Assembly (NCBI GenBank): GCA_028829895.1
Contig: CM054177.1
Location: 46,209,164-46,273,163, forward strand
Origin: Sinotaia quadrata
Lineage: Eukaryota; Mollusca; Gastropoda; Architaenioglossa; Viviparidae
Length of the DNA: 64,000 nucleotides
Reading direction: 5' to 3'
The notes under the pieces: model-generated
The model's database searches: none
What the model was told of the DNA's origin: nothing
The model's input: only the letters and a program-made list of their open reading frames with translations
Shown: piece by piece, positions 32,501 through 47,157 of the stretch
Layout of the letters: each line of letters begins with the position of its first letter
Position numbering within the stretch: the stretch's first letter is position 1
Program-made: the position numbers and the translations under genes

Positions 32501-35500
32501 ACTATAATTTTTATTTTGTGACTACAACACTCCTAGCCAAACCATTGGCAACACAAAGCCTTGAGAACATTTCTACAAATTATCTGGGGGAATGAAATCA
32601 CACACCCACAGACAAAAACTTTTGGTTTCAATGCATAATACAAAATTTATGGTACAAAGAGCTAAGTAAAAGATACCTTTGTCCCTTTCAAAGAAGCGGT
32701 TGGGATCTGAAGCAGTACGTTCAAATTTTTCTAGCTTATCAAGCAGAACTTCACGCTGCAAGATAAGTTCAGTAACTTGTTCCCATCTCTCCACAGCCTG
32801 TAGACAAAAGCAGTTAATGTTCACATAAAAAGAAGACACAGCCTGTAGACAAATGGAGTTAATGTTCACATGAAAAGAAGACAGACTCTAGACAAATGAG
32901 TTAATGTTCAGATGAAAAGAAGACAGCCTGTAGACAAATGCAGTTAATGTTCACATGAAAAGAAGACACAGCCTGTAGACAAATGCAGTTAAGGTTCACA
33001 TGAAAAGAAGACATAAATAATTTTTAAATGAAACCTCAAAAGTGAATGGTTGCTGAGCTGTTAATAGGGATAACTCATAATAGCAATGTAATCTAAAGAT
33101 ATTATTGATGGAGATAATGTCACAATCTATTTGTAGTGTTTGTTCTAGTAATACTGATCTTGGGGCAAACAGTGCTTTGTAATTTGCTCTGCCACACATT
33201 GTAATATTTTGTATGGTTTCAAATTTAAACATCATCTTTTTGTATCCACTGAGGGTGGCTATCAACAAACTTTATTTTTCAATACACAACTTTGAGTTTT
33301 CAGTATTCTGTGCCATTATGTCCTGGACAATATCTTCAGCATTAAATCAATGAATGCATTCTATATGAGAAATTCTTTTATTTGGTATTGGAGTTATTCC
33401 TACAATTTTGAATGCTAAAGTGGTGATGGGTTTCATCCTCCAAGGGGCCATTCCACAGACTCTAAAACTGAAACTTATTCATTCCAATGGCTCTAAAATT
33501 GAAGTCTACGCATTCCATCTAAAGTAGAGGCATTCTTCTAGCTCTAAAACACAAGACTGGGTATTGCTCTGACTAAACCAGAAATATGGGCAAGCCTCTG
33601 GCTCTACAACAAAAGTCTGGGCATTCCAATGACTTTAAAATTGAACTCTAAGTATTCTTCTGTCTCTAAACTGATATCTAGGCACTCAACTCTAAAACAG
33701 AGTCTGGGCATTCCAATGACTTAAAAATTGTAACAAAGTATCACAGTTAAGGGGAAGTAATCATTTAAATTTATTTTTTTATTGGAATTTTTATTTCCCT
33801 TGTTACTGGTTACAAGAGCGTTTTTTTTAATCTTCGTGAATGAAAGGTAGTGTCTATACATGCACAATCAGTGAGTTTGTGAGCGTGTATATTCTGTTTA
33901 GGCATGTGGTATTTTATTTATTTATATACTTTGACAACTAGTTAATTATGTTAGGGGTAAATAGGAATTGTATTTAATCATTTTATACTCGTTAATGTGA
34001 CTTTGAGATAGGAACTATATTTAGTTATTTATTTTCTTTTTTAGTATAGTTGCACCTTTAGACAGATGAAAATGCACCCAAAAGTGTTTACCGATTTCAG
34101 GACTTTCTAAGCATGCTTTTGACATGCCATGAATCTTGAACCTTTGACGGTTTGAGGGATTTCAACCATTCATTTATAAACACTGAGATGCCCTTTTTCT
34201 GGCAGAGTGTGTGTATATGCGGCTAGAGAGGAGGTGCACAATTGTCAATGTTTTTCCTCTGCACTATAGCCAGCACCGATCATCCCGATTTTAGTGAAAA
34301 GACTACGAATATTCGCTGTTGTGTTGGACTCTGACTGTTTAGTGGTTTGAATTTCCAACTATTCAGTCTATACATGATTCAGGTCAGTGTGACCCCAAAT
34401 CTTGACTTTCAATAGATCAAACCCCAGATGGCAGCTGTCATCAGGGTCCTGATGGAGCTGACAGGACAGGGCTGGGCTTGGAGATGACATTAGCCATCAC
34501 CACTTTCATTAAGCATCTGGTCATCACCATTTGCAGTTTTGTCACTCATCAGCATGAAACGCTCTCTATGTTTATCAATGAGAAAGGCCACCTGGGTTCT
34601 TCAACCTGCTTGCATGTAAAGTCACCCGGGTTCATTAACCTGTGTGCATGTATTCTACCGTCCTGATCAGGGGAGATCATTCATTGTTTTTGTTCTGGTC
34701 TTCACTGATGAACATTGCTGTTTTATTTTCCTGAGGGAAAACACATATATTCTGATTCATCCATCATTTGTGGACATCATATTCATCGTATTCTTTTGGA
34801 CACTTATGAGTGTGTTAGTGTGTTCGTCAAGTTTCATCAACTCTCCACTAACTGCGAGTAATAATATTTAGTTAGCAGTGCATTTGTATAGATAGGTAGG
34901 TAGTTTAGATTGTTATTGTTATTGTTAATATTATTGTTAATTAAGACATTCAGCCACTGACATTTTGGTCTAGAGAACATTTTTGTCAATTATTTGTTTA
35001 TTGATAATTTGTGGGTTTTCATCCGGAGACAATTTCATTGTATCTTCTTTTTATTTTATTTTCATTCATTTTTTTCATTGCTCTGGTCCTCCGCCCTATG
35101 AGTGCTGTGTGTGGATGTTTTCTGAATGAATGACTAACAGCTGTGCGAAAGTACCCCCATATCATTGAGAATAAATTCTCATTGTTAGCTTTATTATTCA
35201 AAGCATCTGTTATGGTTTTTTGAAAGTGGTGCACAGTGCGGTTGTTTGTCCTTTGCCCTGTCCATCCACATTAGATATTCAACCCTACATGCATGTGCTC
35301 ACATAGCCAACTCTCACACTTTACCCCGCACTCAGAATAAAATTTCCCCCCCACAAGAACATGATGGTGTCTTTTTGCAAGAGTTCATTTTTTTTCATCC
35401 TGCAAATTTGGTGTGTCGTCAGCTAGACCACTATTCCCTCCCAGGTGCTGGTGACACAAAGCTATTACCATTGTAAAAGTTTTGAAAAATTTTAAGAAAA

Positions 35501-38500
35501 TTATTTATAATTTTAGGTAAAAGATTTAATTCTTTAAATTTTTAGCAATGAAAATTTAATAAAATTGACAAAGTATAAAATAGAATCAATGAACATGTAA
35601 ATTGTATTCACATACAATGAACCTGCAAAATATATTCACACAAAGAACCTGCAAACTGCATTCACATACAATAAACCTACAAACTCTATTCACACACAAT
35701 GACCCTGCAAACAGTGCTCACACACAATGGAACTGTGATCATAAACATTGAATCTACAAAATGCATTCACAAAATGAACCCTGTAAAAAGTGTAAACTAC
35801 ATTCACACTAAACCAGCAAACTGCATTCAAACAAAACCTACCAATTGCATTCACACTAAATCAAAACTATATTCACACACTAAAACCTGCAAATTGCATT
35901 CTTATAAATGAATCTGCAAACTACACTGACACAACAAACATTCCAACTACATTCACACAATTAACCTTCCAACTACATTCAGATACAATGAATCTTCTAC
36001 AATTTATTCACACACAATTAACATGCAAATTCATTCATTCACTAAACCAACAAACTGCATTCACATGGACTTCATTAATTATTTCTGGTGCCAACCTCTG
36101 TGAGTCTGCTAAAGTACTGGCCACAGCTGTATTTGATGGCCATATCTAACCGTTGACCATCTGGCATCTGTAATGAATTCCACACATTTTCTAGTCTTTC
36201 TTGTGGCTGGCGAATGCTCTTCCAGGATTCTCCTCCCTACACTCCAAGAAAAGACACAGGCATTACAAGCATAAGATGACAATTTAATACACTATCCAGT
36301 AAAACAGCAAGCATAAGATGACAATTTAGGGTCAGATACCTGTCTAAAATTCACAGTAATTCTTGGAATCAACAGAAACTACATGCATGCCCTGGACAAC
36401 TTGAATCCAGATTTAGTGGCTAAGGTTAAAATAACTTACTTTAAAGTAAAATAGATTTTAGTTGTTTCTTGAATCCGGATCAACTGTCCATACTGAGATG
36501 GCTGGCACCAGTATCTTTACCAGTCATGGCAGAAACAATCTAAAGATCCTGACTCACTCCAAGATACCCTAGCTTTTGTACATTTGAAACTTAGCTTATT
36601 TTTTCTTACAGATTACTTTTTGATCTAAGATGTAAACATCCTTTTTTTAAAGCTGAGTACCAGTTTCCTCATGCTTACAAGTTTTGTCTGATCTTTTCCA
36701 AGCTCTACTGTTTTCACAAAAAGAGTATTCTTTCCCTTTGCCACATGGGAATATCTCCACATTTCCTATAAAATTTGGGCTTGTTTCCCAGAGATTATTA
36801 AGTCACTACTCAGTGTTATACAATTTACTAGTTGAGGTGCAAATGGGTGCCTAACTTAAAAGATCTAAGATTATTAAGTCACTACTCAGTGTTATACAAT
36901 TTAGTAGCTGAGGAACAAAGGGGTGCTTAACTTAAAAGATCTAAGATTATTAAGTCACTACTCAGTGTTATACAATTTAGTAGCTGAGGAACAAAGGGTG
37001 CTTAACTTAAAAGATCTAAGATTATTAAGTCACTACTCAGTGTTATACAATTTAGTAGCTGGGGAACAAAGGGGTGCTTAACTTAAAAGATCTAAGATTA
37101 TTAAGTCACTACTCAGTGTTATACAATTTAGTAGCTGGGGAACAAAGGGGTGCTTAACTTAAAAGATCTAAGATTATTAAGTCACTACTCAGTGTTATAC
37201 AATTTAGTAGCTGGGGAACAAAGGGGTGCTTAACTTAAAAGATCTAACTAAAAAGAATGGTGCAAGTTTAGGCAGAATTATCCAAGTAACCCAAATCATA
37301 ATTTGTATTCATGTTCTAAATCTAATTTAAGCCAATCTGTTTCTCTTTTTTCATGTGAAGTTTATATTGTAATGATTTTTTTAAAAAAATATACATACTA
37401 ACTTAGTTTCAACCATACCCCTCTCCCTTAGTTCATGAATTGTATTGCAGTAATTTCTTAAAATATTCATATTAATTCCAGGACAATATCAGTCACCCTT
37501 CTCCTTGAAGTACTGAATATTAGCACTGGCTCAGGCTTCCTGTTTGGACTTACTGAAAATACATTTTTAATCTGTGAGAGAGAGCAGAATTTTGTTCCTT
37601 TAATGCTCCTTGAAAATTAAAAACATCATTTAAAAAAAAATAGATTTTCACACAGGACACTTACAAGTGCCTGTACTCTAATGATCTAGCTTAAGAATGG
37701 CAGTAGAGATTTTTGCAATAAAGTTCCTAGATGTATAATATTTTTTGTTTGTCTCCATTAGCATTATTAAGAACACTATAGATACCACTCCAGTAGGTAA
37801 GGGAGGTAAAGCCATCAATAAAGTAGCAGCCACAACTTGTGTAGACAATAAATGTAACTAATCTTATCAGTACAATTTTTATGCGGAAAGCTAGGCTCGT
37901 ATTGTCTATGTGAAAAAAGCAGATAAATCTAATTTTCTGAAGCACTAAAAAGTAGGCTTAGTTTAGTATCAATACTGAAAATATTTCAGATATGATGCAG
38001 TCCATTCAGTGAACATTTTAGATTAAAATCATCTCATAAATCTGAACAGCTTCTCAGGCAACATTCCAAAACATTACAGACTCACCCCACAATGAACAGC
38101 TTCTGAAGCAATTGTTGTCTTTGACGTATGGGACACATTACTGAAAAGAAAGAAAAGAATACAATGTATACCGATACTACTTTTTAATCTCTAAATCCTT
38201 TGAAAGATATTTATTTCAAAACAATTTTGTGATTCAGCATATTAAATTGATAGCAGCTATAGGCATTTGTCTCAATCATACCCCAAATGAAACAAGCATA
38301 TGCAAGTTTATTAACTGTTTAATCAACGGAAATTTGCTTCAAATGAAAGAGTGGATTACTGCAGGGATTTTCTTGTCATCTTTTAAACAAATTCCAATAT
38401 TAAATTACTATAGAAATCTCCAGCTTATGTAGAGTAAATGAGAGATTGTTAAACTACTAAAGATAATGAGAATTACAAAGATCCCTTGTTCATCTAGATT

Positions 38501-41500
38501 CAAATATAAATCTCTGTGATTCATTACTAACGGGGATCTAGATTCAAGTGTAAATCTCTGGGTGATTAATTACTAATGGAATCTAGATTCAGATCTAAAT
38601 TTGTGAGATTATTTACTAAGCAGACTGAGATTTAAATATAAATCCGTGTGATTAATTACTAATGGGATCTAGATTCAAATGTAAACCTTTGGGTGATTAG
38701 TCATCATGGGATCCTAAATTATCTACAATAAAGGACTGAGAGTTATAATGCTATGAGAATTCCAAGTCACCTACAATAAAGGAGTAAGTACCTTTTTTAA
38801 CTGCTGCTGATCCACAAGTCATCTATCTGATTACTAGGATTTTCCAGCTGGTCAGAGTATCCCCAAGTAATCTTAATACTAGTACTTCAAGAAAAAAAAA
38901 GACCTGGTCAAGAGTATCCCCAAGTCATCTTAATAGTAATACTAGTACTTAAAGCAAAACTGACCTGATCATGAGGTCCCCAAGACATCCAAGAACTAGT
39001 GCTTGGTCATAAGATCCCCAAATTGTCCAAGAACTAGTATTTTCAGTAAAACAAAATACCTAATAAGATTCTCCAAGTTATCCTAGTACTAATATTTCAA
39101 GCAAAACTGACCTGGCTGGAGACTGGCCAGATTGTCTGACCAATGCTGTTTTTTCTTGCAGTGTTTTGGCCGATGCATGTCTCGAATCTTGGGATTTAAT
39201 ACTCTGGCTGGAAACCTCTAGGTCATCTGCAACATTAACAGTTTGTATTAAGTGGCCAAATGTCACCACTTTCAGCTGAGTATAAGATATCATGAAATTT
39301 TTGTCTGTTTTTTTATAAATACCAGGTTTTGCTATATTAATTTTCTTTTAATCTGCATAAGAAATTTTCTTTTATCTGACATTTATTTGGAACTTTTATA
39401 ATTGTTGATACTTTGGGTTCTCACTCCAGAACTTTTTTATATGAACATTTGTCGTTATTAATTTTGTTGACATTTAGTTGTAATAATTGTATTATGAAAT
39501 TTTTGCAGTTATCACCACTTGTTGTCACTGCTTGTTATTAACATTTAGTAAATTGTGTTGGGTTTTTACTTGTATTCATTGCCAGTGCATTTCAGACTGT
39601 ATTAAGTTATGTGGTTGTCACCGCTTGCTGTGTATATCAGTATATTATTTATTTTATTATTTTCTTTCATTCATCATTTCATCGCTCTGGTCCCTATCCC
39701 ATGAATGTGTGCATGAAAGACTTATTGGATGAGTGACTAACAACCATCTGCTATTGTGGCCCAGTACCCGAAAATAAATTCTCATTTATTATCTTTATCT
39801 ATTAAGTCTGTCTTGGTTTGCAGAAGTGGGAATTAGTGTGGTTGTTTGTTCATCTCGTTCGTCCCTCATTTCACATTCACACCCGCTTGCTCACATTCAC
39901 AAACCATTGGCTTTCACACTTTACCCCGCATGCAGAATAAATTATATCCTACCAAACCATCATGGTTGTCTGTGTTTAAGACTTTGTGTTTTTCATCTTA
40001 CAAGGTCAGTATGTCATTCAGATTGACTGTTGCTCCCACCAGAGAATGTGCAGTTTAACATCTACAACACACACACACACACACACACATTTAGAGAGAG
40101 AGTTATATATTTCACCAATCTATTACTTACAATCTATACCTACATTCTATTATTCTTAAGAAAAGACAAACCATGCAGTGGGGGGTCTTTGCCAAGTCCT
40201 CCCATCAGAACTGAGTTTGCATTCCACAGTCCCGCTTTGTATTCAGTCTTCAGAGCTCTTAGTTCTTCCAGCTTCATATCTCGTTCCCTGCAAGGGAGAT
40301 AATTGTGGCCGCATGAAAACAAATATCAAATATCACCTGGCTTATTCTGAGCTCATTTCAATGTAGTGTATGTGCAGGATGTCTCATTGTATATATGCAC
40401 TGATTGTTTTCATGCTGTTCATGAAGGATGGCAAAGATTGTGGTCACAATCACAAACACACTAAGCAACTTGCTTGGGCCCTCAGGAAAAGGTAGGGCCT
40501 CCAAAATTATATTCTATATCACTACATTACAGGAAAAGATGGGGCTTCCCAAACTGCTTTGTATATCACTACATTACTGGAAAAGATGTTGCATGATAAC
40601 ACTACAATTTAAGAAAAGATGGGGCCTCCAAAATTGTATTCCATATCACATTACAGAATAGAAGATGTATACTATTTCACTACATTACAGGAAAAGATGG
40701 GGCCTCCCAAATTGCACTCTATATCATTATATTACTGGAAAAGATGGGGCCTTCAAAACTGGATTCTAGACCACTACATTAGAGGAAAAGGTGAGGCCTC
40801 CAATTTACATTCTATACCACTATATTACAGGAAAAGTTAGGGCCTCCAAAGTTACATTTCTACATCACAACATTACAAAAGAAAGATGGGGCCTTCAAAA
40901 TTGCATTCTATATCAATACATTAATGCTTCTGATTGTGTAACTCTACATCCGAGCAAGCAGACAATGCTGCTTGATGCTCACATTTAAATGTTCTCTCAG
41001 TGACCTACCTTAGCACCAAATTAAAAATAAAATAATAAATAAACCTTGGAAGTCATGTATGAAAGTAGAAAAGAAAATATCTGATACAGATGGTGTGTAC
41101 CAGAACTGGCAGAAGAGGCTAAAGGGCTATGCCAAATTATGTACCAGGCACAATTTTTTTTAAATAATAAAAATAATAGAACCTTTTTTTTTTAACGATT
41201 TTACAAATACAATATGCATTCCTGTGCTTATAAATCTGTCCTTTTCAAATCAAGGTCAGGGATTTTTAGTGTTGATCTGGACACTGATCAATTCCATATA
41301 CTCTATGCTCATGCAAGAAATCAAAATTATATTCTGTCATTCATCATCTAAAAAAATAAAACTTTCTTCCATCTCCCAAATACAGCTACAGTATTCCCAA
41401 ACAGCCATCACAGGGGGAAAATTACTTTCAATGTCCTTCTCCACACACACACACACACACTACTGTGCCACCAATATCATGAACAAATCTGCATTTTGAT

Positions 41501-44500
41501 CATATGTCTTTTCCTTTGAGTATATAGCACACGGTAACTTTTCTTTTTAAGAAGGTTTACTCACAATATGAAGCTATTTAATTATTACCAACATTTGGCA
41601 GATGATACTGTGGGTTGTTTATGTTCAATAACAATGGTTAGCTCACACATTTAAAGAGTTGAAAACAGATTTGTAAAAGCTCAAGATAAATTTGCATAGT
41701 ACTGAAGACAGGTCTGAATAGAATAGAAGTGACAGATTTGAATTGGAACTGAAGACACTTTAAATATTATTGAAGACAGATTTAAATAGATTTGAAGAGA
41801 GATTTAAAAAGAGTTGAAGATAAAATATGAATGGAGTTGACAGATTAGTTGAGAGAGTTGAAAAGATATCTCAACAGAGGTGAAGAAATTTTTTTAGAAA
41901 ATGTTCTTTTCAAGTTTAGTGCAACTCATCAACAGCTTATTTGCAAAAACAAAACATAACAATAAAATAACAAAATTAAATATACAAAACAGAGTTATTA
42001 ATAAATGTATTATTAATTCCTGCAAGAATAAAATTATAAATACTTCAAATACATTTTTTAAATATAAAAGATATCTATCAACAATAGGAAAACATAATAA
42101 TCCCACACAAATATACATACACACACAAACATGCTCAAATATACAAACACTTCACATTCTTCACACACATTCTTCAACTTCACCAAGAAGCTCAAATTTA
42201 AGCTTAGGTCAATTATAGCTGTCTTTATTGGCAGAATATCTATGACAAAAGTGCATTTGGCATAATTAATTTGTAGTGTCTATTTTTATAGTTACAAAAA
42301 ACTATATAAAATGAAATATTTAATTCAGATCTGTTATATTTCATTTTTTCAAGCCTCCATTTCTATGGATGCAAAAATACAGAATAAAGCAGTATCATTT
42401 TTCTATTGTTAATATGCATATGTAAGATAACACTAATGTAACTCTTTTTTCAACTTTTATCTGTCTTAACCAATGTTCCCTCTAAAAAATGCCGCGCAGC
42501 AGTTTGAAAATTCCACACACAAGTTTTGGTAGCAAGCTCAAACAACCGCCAGTTCTGCGCACACAGGAAAAAGTTCCACGCACATAGGAAAAGTTCCGTG
42601 TACACAGGGAAAATATTAGAGGGAACACTGGTCTTAACCCATGACCTGTTCGATATACTACACTATTAAAAATTCTCTTGGATATAAATTGTAAATATTT
42701 CTGAAGTGAATTAGGCAAGAGTTTAAGATGGATGTGCATACAAGTATAGAATTTATTTAATATTTCAAATTCTTGCTCTAATACCATAAACAAGTGACAA
42801 AATGCAGTAGACAATTAAAATAAAATTACAGAGACAGCTAATGATGATAACGAGACCATGGATATAAATATTCATTTCCTAAAAATGTGGCATTTAGTTT
42901 TAACAACTGATTACATATTATATGGGATAGTTTCTCACATTTATATTAGCTCTAAAAGTATTTATACAAATTAAAGCCATAAAAATACCAAAGCAATTCA
43001 GTAAATTGAACTATTATAACATGAAAGAAGCTCTTTATATGTATAATATTTATAATCAATAGGCTTTATTAACTATATGAAAGTTGCAATTCTACTACTG
43101 AGCAAAAATAAACTTAGAGATGAACAGCACTATGCTATAGGTCTAGCTACTTCAAGCTTATAATGATCCCAAGTACCTGCTACACTATTGTGTGCAAATG
43201 GAAGATGTATGGTTCTAAGTTTACCCAATACTAATCAGAACTACAATGAAGCTATGCAGTATACTCAAAGATTTATGGTTCTAATTTATTTTACCCATAC
43301 TAATAAGTACTACAAGGAAAATATTCAGCATACTCAAGGAGTATAGTTTTAATTTTACCAATACTAATAAGTACTACAAGGAAAATATTCAGCATACTCA
43401 AGGAGTATAGTTTTAATTTTACCCATACTAATAAGTACTACAAGGAAAATATTCAGCATTCTCAAGGAGTATACTTTTAATTTTACCCACTACTAATATC
43501 AGTACATGTATTACAATGATGACTGTTTACCCAAGGGGTATAGTTTTAATTTTACCCACTGCTTATCTGTGTACTGGTTAGTGCTATTTAAATTATTAAA
43601 ATAATTCATCTTGTCTACTGCTAATAAAATAGCTACGGTAATGTATTTTGCTTACTTTTATTAAGCTGCCCATGCAATGTCTTGCTAACTTTTATTAAAC
43701 TGGCTAATATAATGCATCCTGTGTACTATTATTACAAGGCTAATATAATGTGATTTGGTTACTGCTATTAAAATAACTAATGTGATGCATACTGGATAGT
43801 GCTATTAATATCCCTAATGTGATGCATACTGGATAGTGCTATTAATATCCCTAATGTGATGTACTAGTTACTGCTATTAATATAGTCATTGTGACATGTA
43901 CTGGTTCTTGCTATTAAAATAATATAATGTGCATTGGTTGCTGCTGCTAAATGATAATGTAATGTATACTCGTTACTGATACTAAAATGGGTAATGTGAA
44001 TTAAAATAGTAAAGTGATGTGCGCAACAGCATTGACAGGGCTAATACTATAAAAGAGTAGTGAGAAAGCAAAACAAAAGACCCACATATGAATAATAATG
44101 ATGAATAATAAACAAATAATAATGAATAGCATGATGAATAATAAACAAGGCTAACCTAATGAATAATTAATAAATAAGGCTAATGTGATTAATGATAAAC
44201 AAGGCTAACCTGATGAATGATAAACAAGGTTAACATGATCAATGATAAACAAGGCTAATGTGATGAATAATAAACAAGGCTAAAATTATCAATGATAAAC
44301 AAGTCTAACCTGATGAATAATAAACAAGGCTAACATGATCAATAGCAAGGATAACATGAACAATGATAAACAAGGATAACATGATCAATGATAAACAAGG
44401 ATAACATGAACAATGATAAACAAGGATAACATGATGAATAATAAACAAAACACGATGAATAATGAACAGACTAACATGATAAATATTAAAAAGGCTAACA

Positions 44501-47120
44501 TGATGAGTAATAAACAGGGGGCTAAAATGATAAATAATGAAAAGGCTAACATGACGAGTAATAAACAGGGGGCTAAAATGATAAATAATGAAAAGGCTAA
44601 CATGACAAGTAATAAACAGGGGGCTAAAATGATAAATAATGAAAAGGCTAACATGAAGAATAATGAAAAGTCTGACATGATAAATAATAACAAGGCTAAA
44701 AAGCTGACATGATAGCCTAAAGATAATTAATACCTCTGCCTTTTGCTGCTCATCCTCCTGCTATGAAAGAAGACATCAAAGTGATTTTAAAATATAAAGA
44801 ATGAGGCAAAAAATCTATGATACTTTTGATTTCTTAAAATCTTTTTAAATATATGTTCTTCTGGATAAAATCTTTTCAAGCAAGAACCAAAAATAAATAT
44901 ACATATAAATTAAATAAATGAGTAATAATTTTACATAACAGTAGTTAAATGCTGATGCAGAAGTCCAATATAAAAATGTTATACATTTTGCTATGCAGTC
45001 TTGAAGTGGAATTTACAAATAATAATCTGTTTCTATAACACAAATACATTATCTGTTTGCCAAATATTTCCATGAAGACTATTCGCATATGTCCCTTACG
45101 GATTTGTAAACTTAGTTATGAAGCTTATAATGTTGAAATCAGAAATATCCAAACATCTCCTCATTTAACTATTAGTTATGAAGCTTATAGTGTTGAAATC
45201 AGAAATATACAAACATCTCCCCATTTAACTATTAGAATAGAATCCTAGGATACAGATAATGTTTTTAGTATATGCATGTATTTCAGTTTAAGACATCTGT
45301 CTGAATGAGAGACATTTTTATATATATTTTATACTTGTAGAGAATGAAAATAAGAGAATCATACATACTCAGATGCTCCTTTTAGATAGTAGTGCACTGT
45401 ACACTAAACATTAAACATTTTTAAACAAATGCATGTGGGATTCAGTCATATATATATATGTCTGTTCAATAAGTTTGTGAGAGAGAAACCAGGATTATAC
45501 CTGGGAGGTACAATCATATATATTTATAAATATTCCAATCAGTTTTGTAGGGCAGAAACCAGGACTATACATGTGGGGTACAATCATATATATTTATTAA
45601 ATATTCCAATCAATTTTGTAGGGAGAAACCAGGAGTATATACAGAGGGTACAATATGTTTAGGTTCCAATCACTTTTGTAGAAACGAAAGCAGTTTTATG
45701 CAAAATAAATCTCTTGCTTAAATGTTCCAAATGCTTGGTAGCAGCAGAATACAAGTCACATAATTATTTGTCAGATTGCTTCAGCAAGCATTCTATGATA
45801 TATATTAAATGACAAATAAAGTGATAAATATATATTTTATATTGTTGCAGCAAAGAATAATGAGTTATACAGGTATTGTATAAGATTGTTTCGACAAGCA
45901 TTCGATGACAGACAAACAGACACACGCATACATTTTTCCAGCAAAGAAATGTGTCATACAGGTACCTAGACTGTTTCAGCAAGCATTCAATGCAGTAATA
46001 AATATAATGTGTTGCAGCACAGAAATATGAATCATACAGTTAACTGTAGTATTAATTATAGAGTGTTGAAGCACAGATATATGAGTCATACAGGTATCTG
46101 CAGTAATAATTATATAGTGCTGCAATAAAGAAATACAAGTCACAGAGGTATATGTCAGTGTATTTCAGCAAGCATTTAATATAAGAAATAATTATATACT
46201 GTTGCAGCAAAGAAATATAGAAGTAGTATTTATCAATTTGCTTCAACAAACATTCAATGCAGTGTCATGGAATGATTTCAAATTATTCTACTCAAGTCAA
46301 AATGAGAATAAAAAATATTCTTTTAAAATATTTTAAAAGCATTGCCATCAAGAAATAAATATATGTGAATAAAGCAGGTGTTATTTAAATAGTATTCATT
46401 TAAATTATCTATATGACACACATTGTTGAAAGTTTCAAAATTATTTGTCTACCATGTCAATATATCCATTTAATCAGCTTGACATAGTATTTCTGTCGTG
46501 GGCATTACAATTATTACTCTTGCTGATTAGGGAAATACTATCAATTTATTGATGCAGAGGTCTCAAATTTGTGTTTATAGATTCAGTTTGATGAAAGGAT
46601 AATTTGTGTTTATAGATTCAGTTTGATGAAAGGATGATTTTAACTTGAATCTGGAATATATACATTAACTCCAAGTGATATATATATATATATATATAGT
46701 GAGTACCACACCCTGAAAAATATCAACTGAGATGAAAATATAATTCTAATAAGCAACAAGAAGGCTGACAGGATCAGTATCATTCTAAATATATCACTGG
46801 GAACTCTTCATTGGGAGCAACCACAGTAATTCTGGATGCAAAAAAAAAAAAGCATTTGCAACACATACTTCTGGAGAACTAACCTTTGTTCTTGAGTCAG
46901 TTTGCTTGATAATGTCTGCCGCGAAAGAGGACCATGCTTAGACAGATCCTCTTCATCTGATTCATCTTCTTCCTCTGAGTCATAAAAATGGAATACTGCT
47001 CCCATATAATCTGTTTCCTGGACAAATTTATAAAGTAAGCAGATTTAATATTAAAAAATGACTCACATTGGTTTATGATACAAATTGTATTAAAAGGAGA
47101 ATTGTACATACTGGTTAAGT

Positions 47121-47157
<37 letters not shown>

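Noticed and set aside
33730..35480. Call as a complete retrovirus-like element
   Set aside because: No gag, protease, reverse transcriptase or integrase reading found; at most a solo LTR.
44385..44712. About 100-aa ORFs on both strands
   Set aside because: Encoded by a minisatellite; no homology and mirror-image repetitive peptides.
46897..47154. Minus-strand 85-aa ORF with a Tyr-Ile-rich start
   Set aside because: A different frame over a CCDC87-like exon and an (AT)n tract; the real frame is the acidic YDSEEEDES one.
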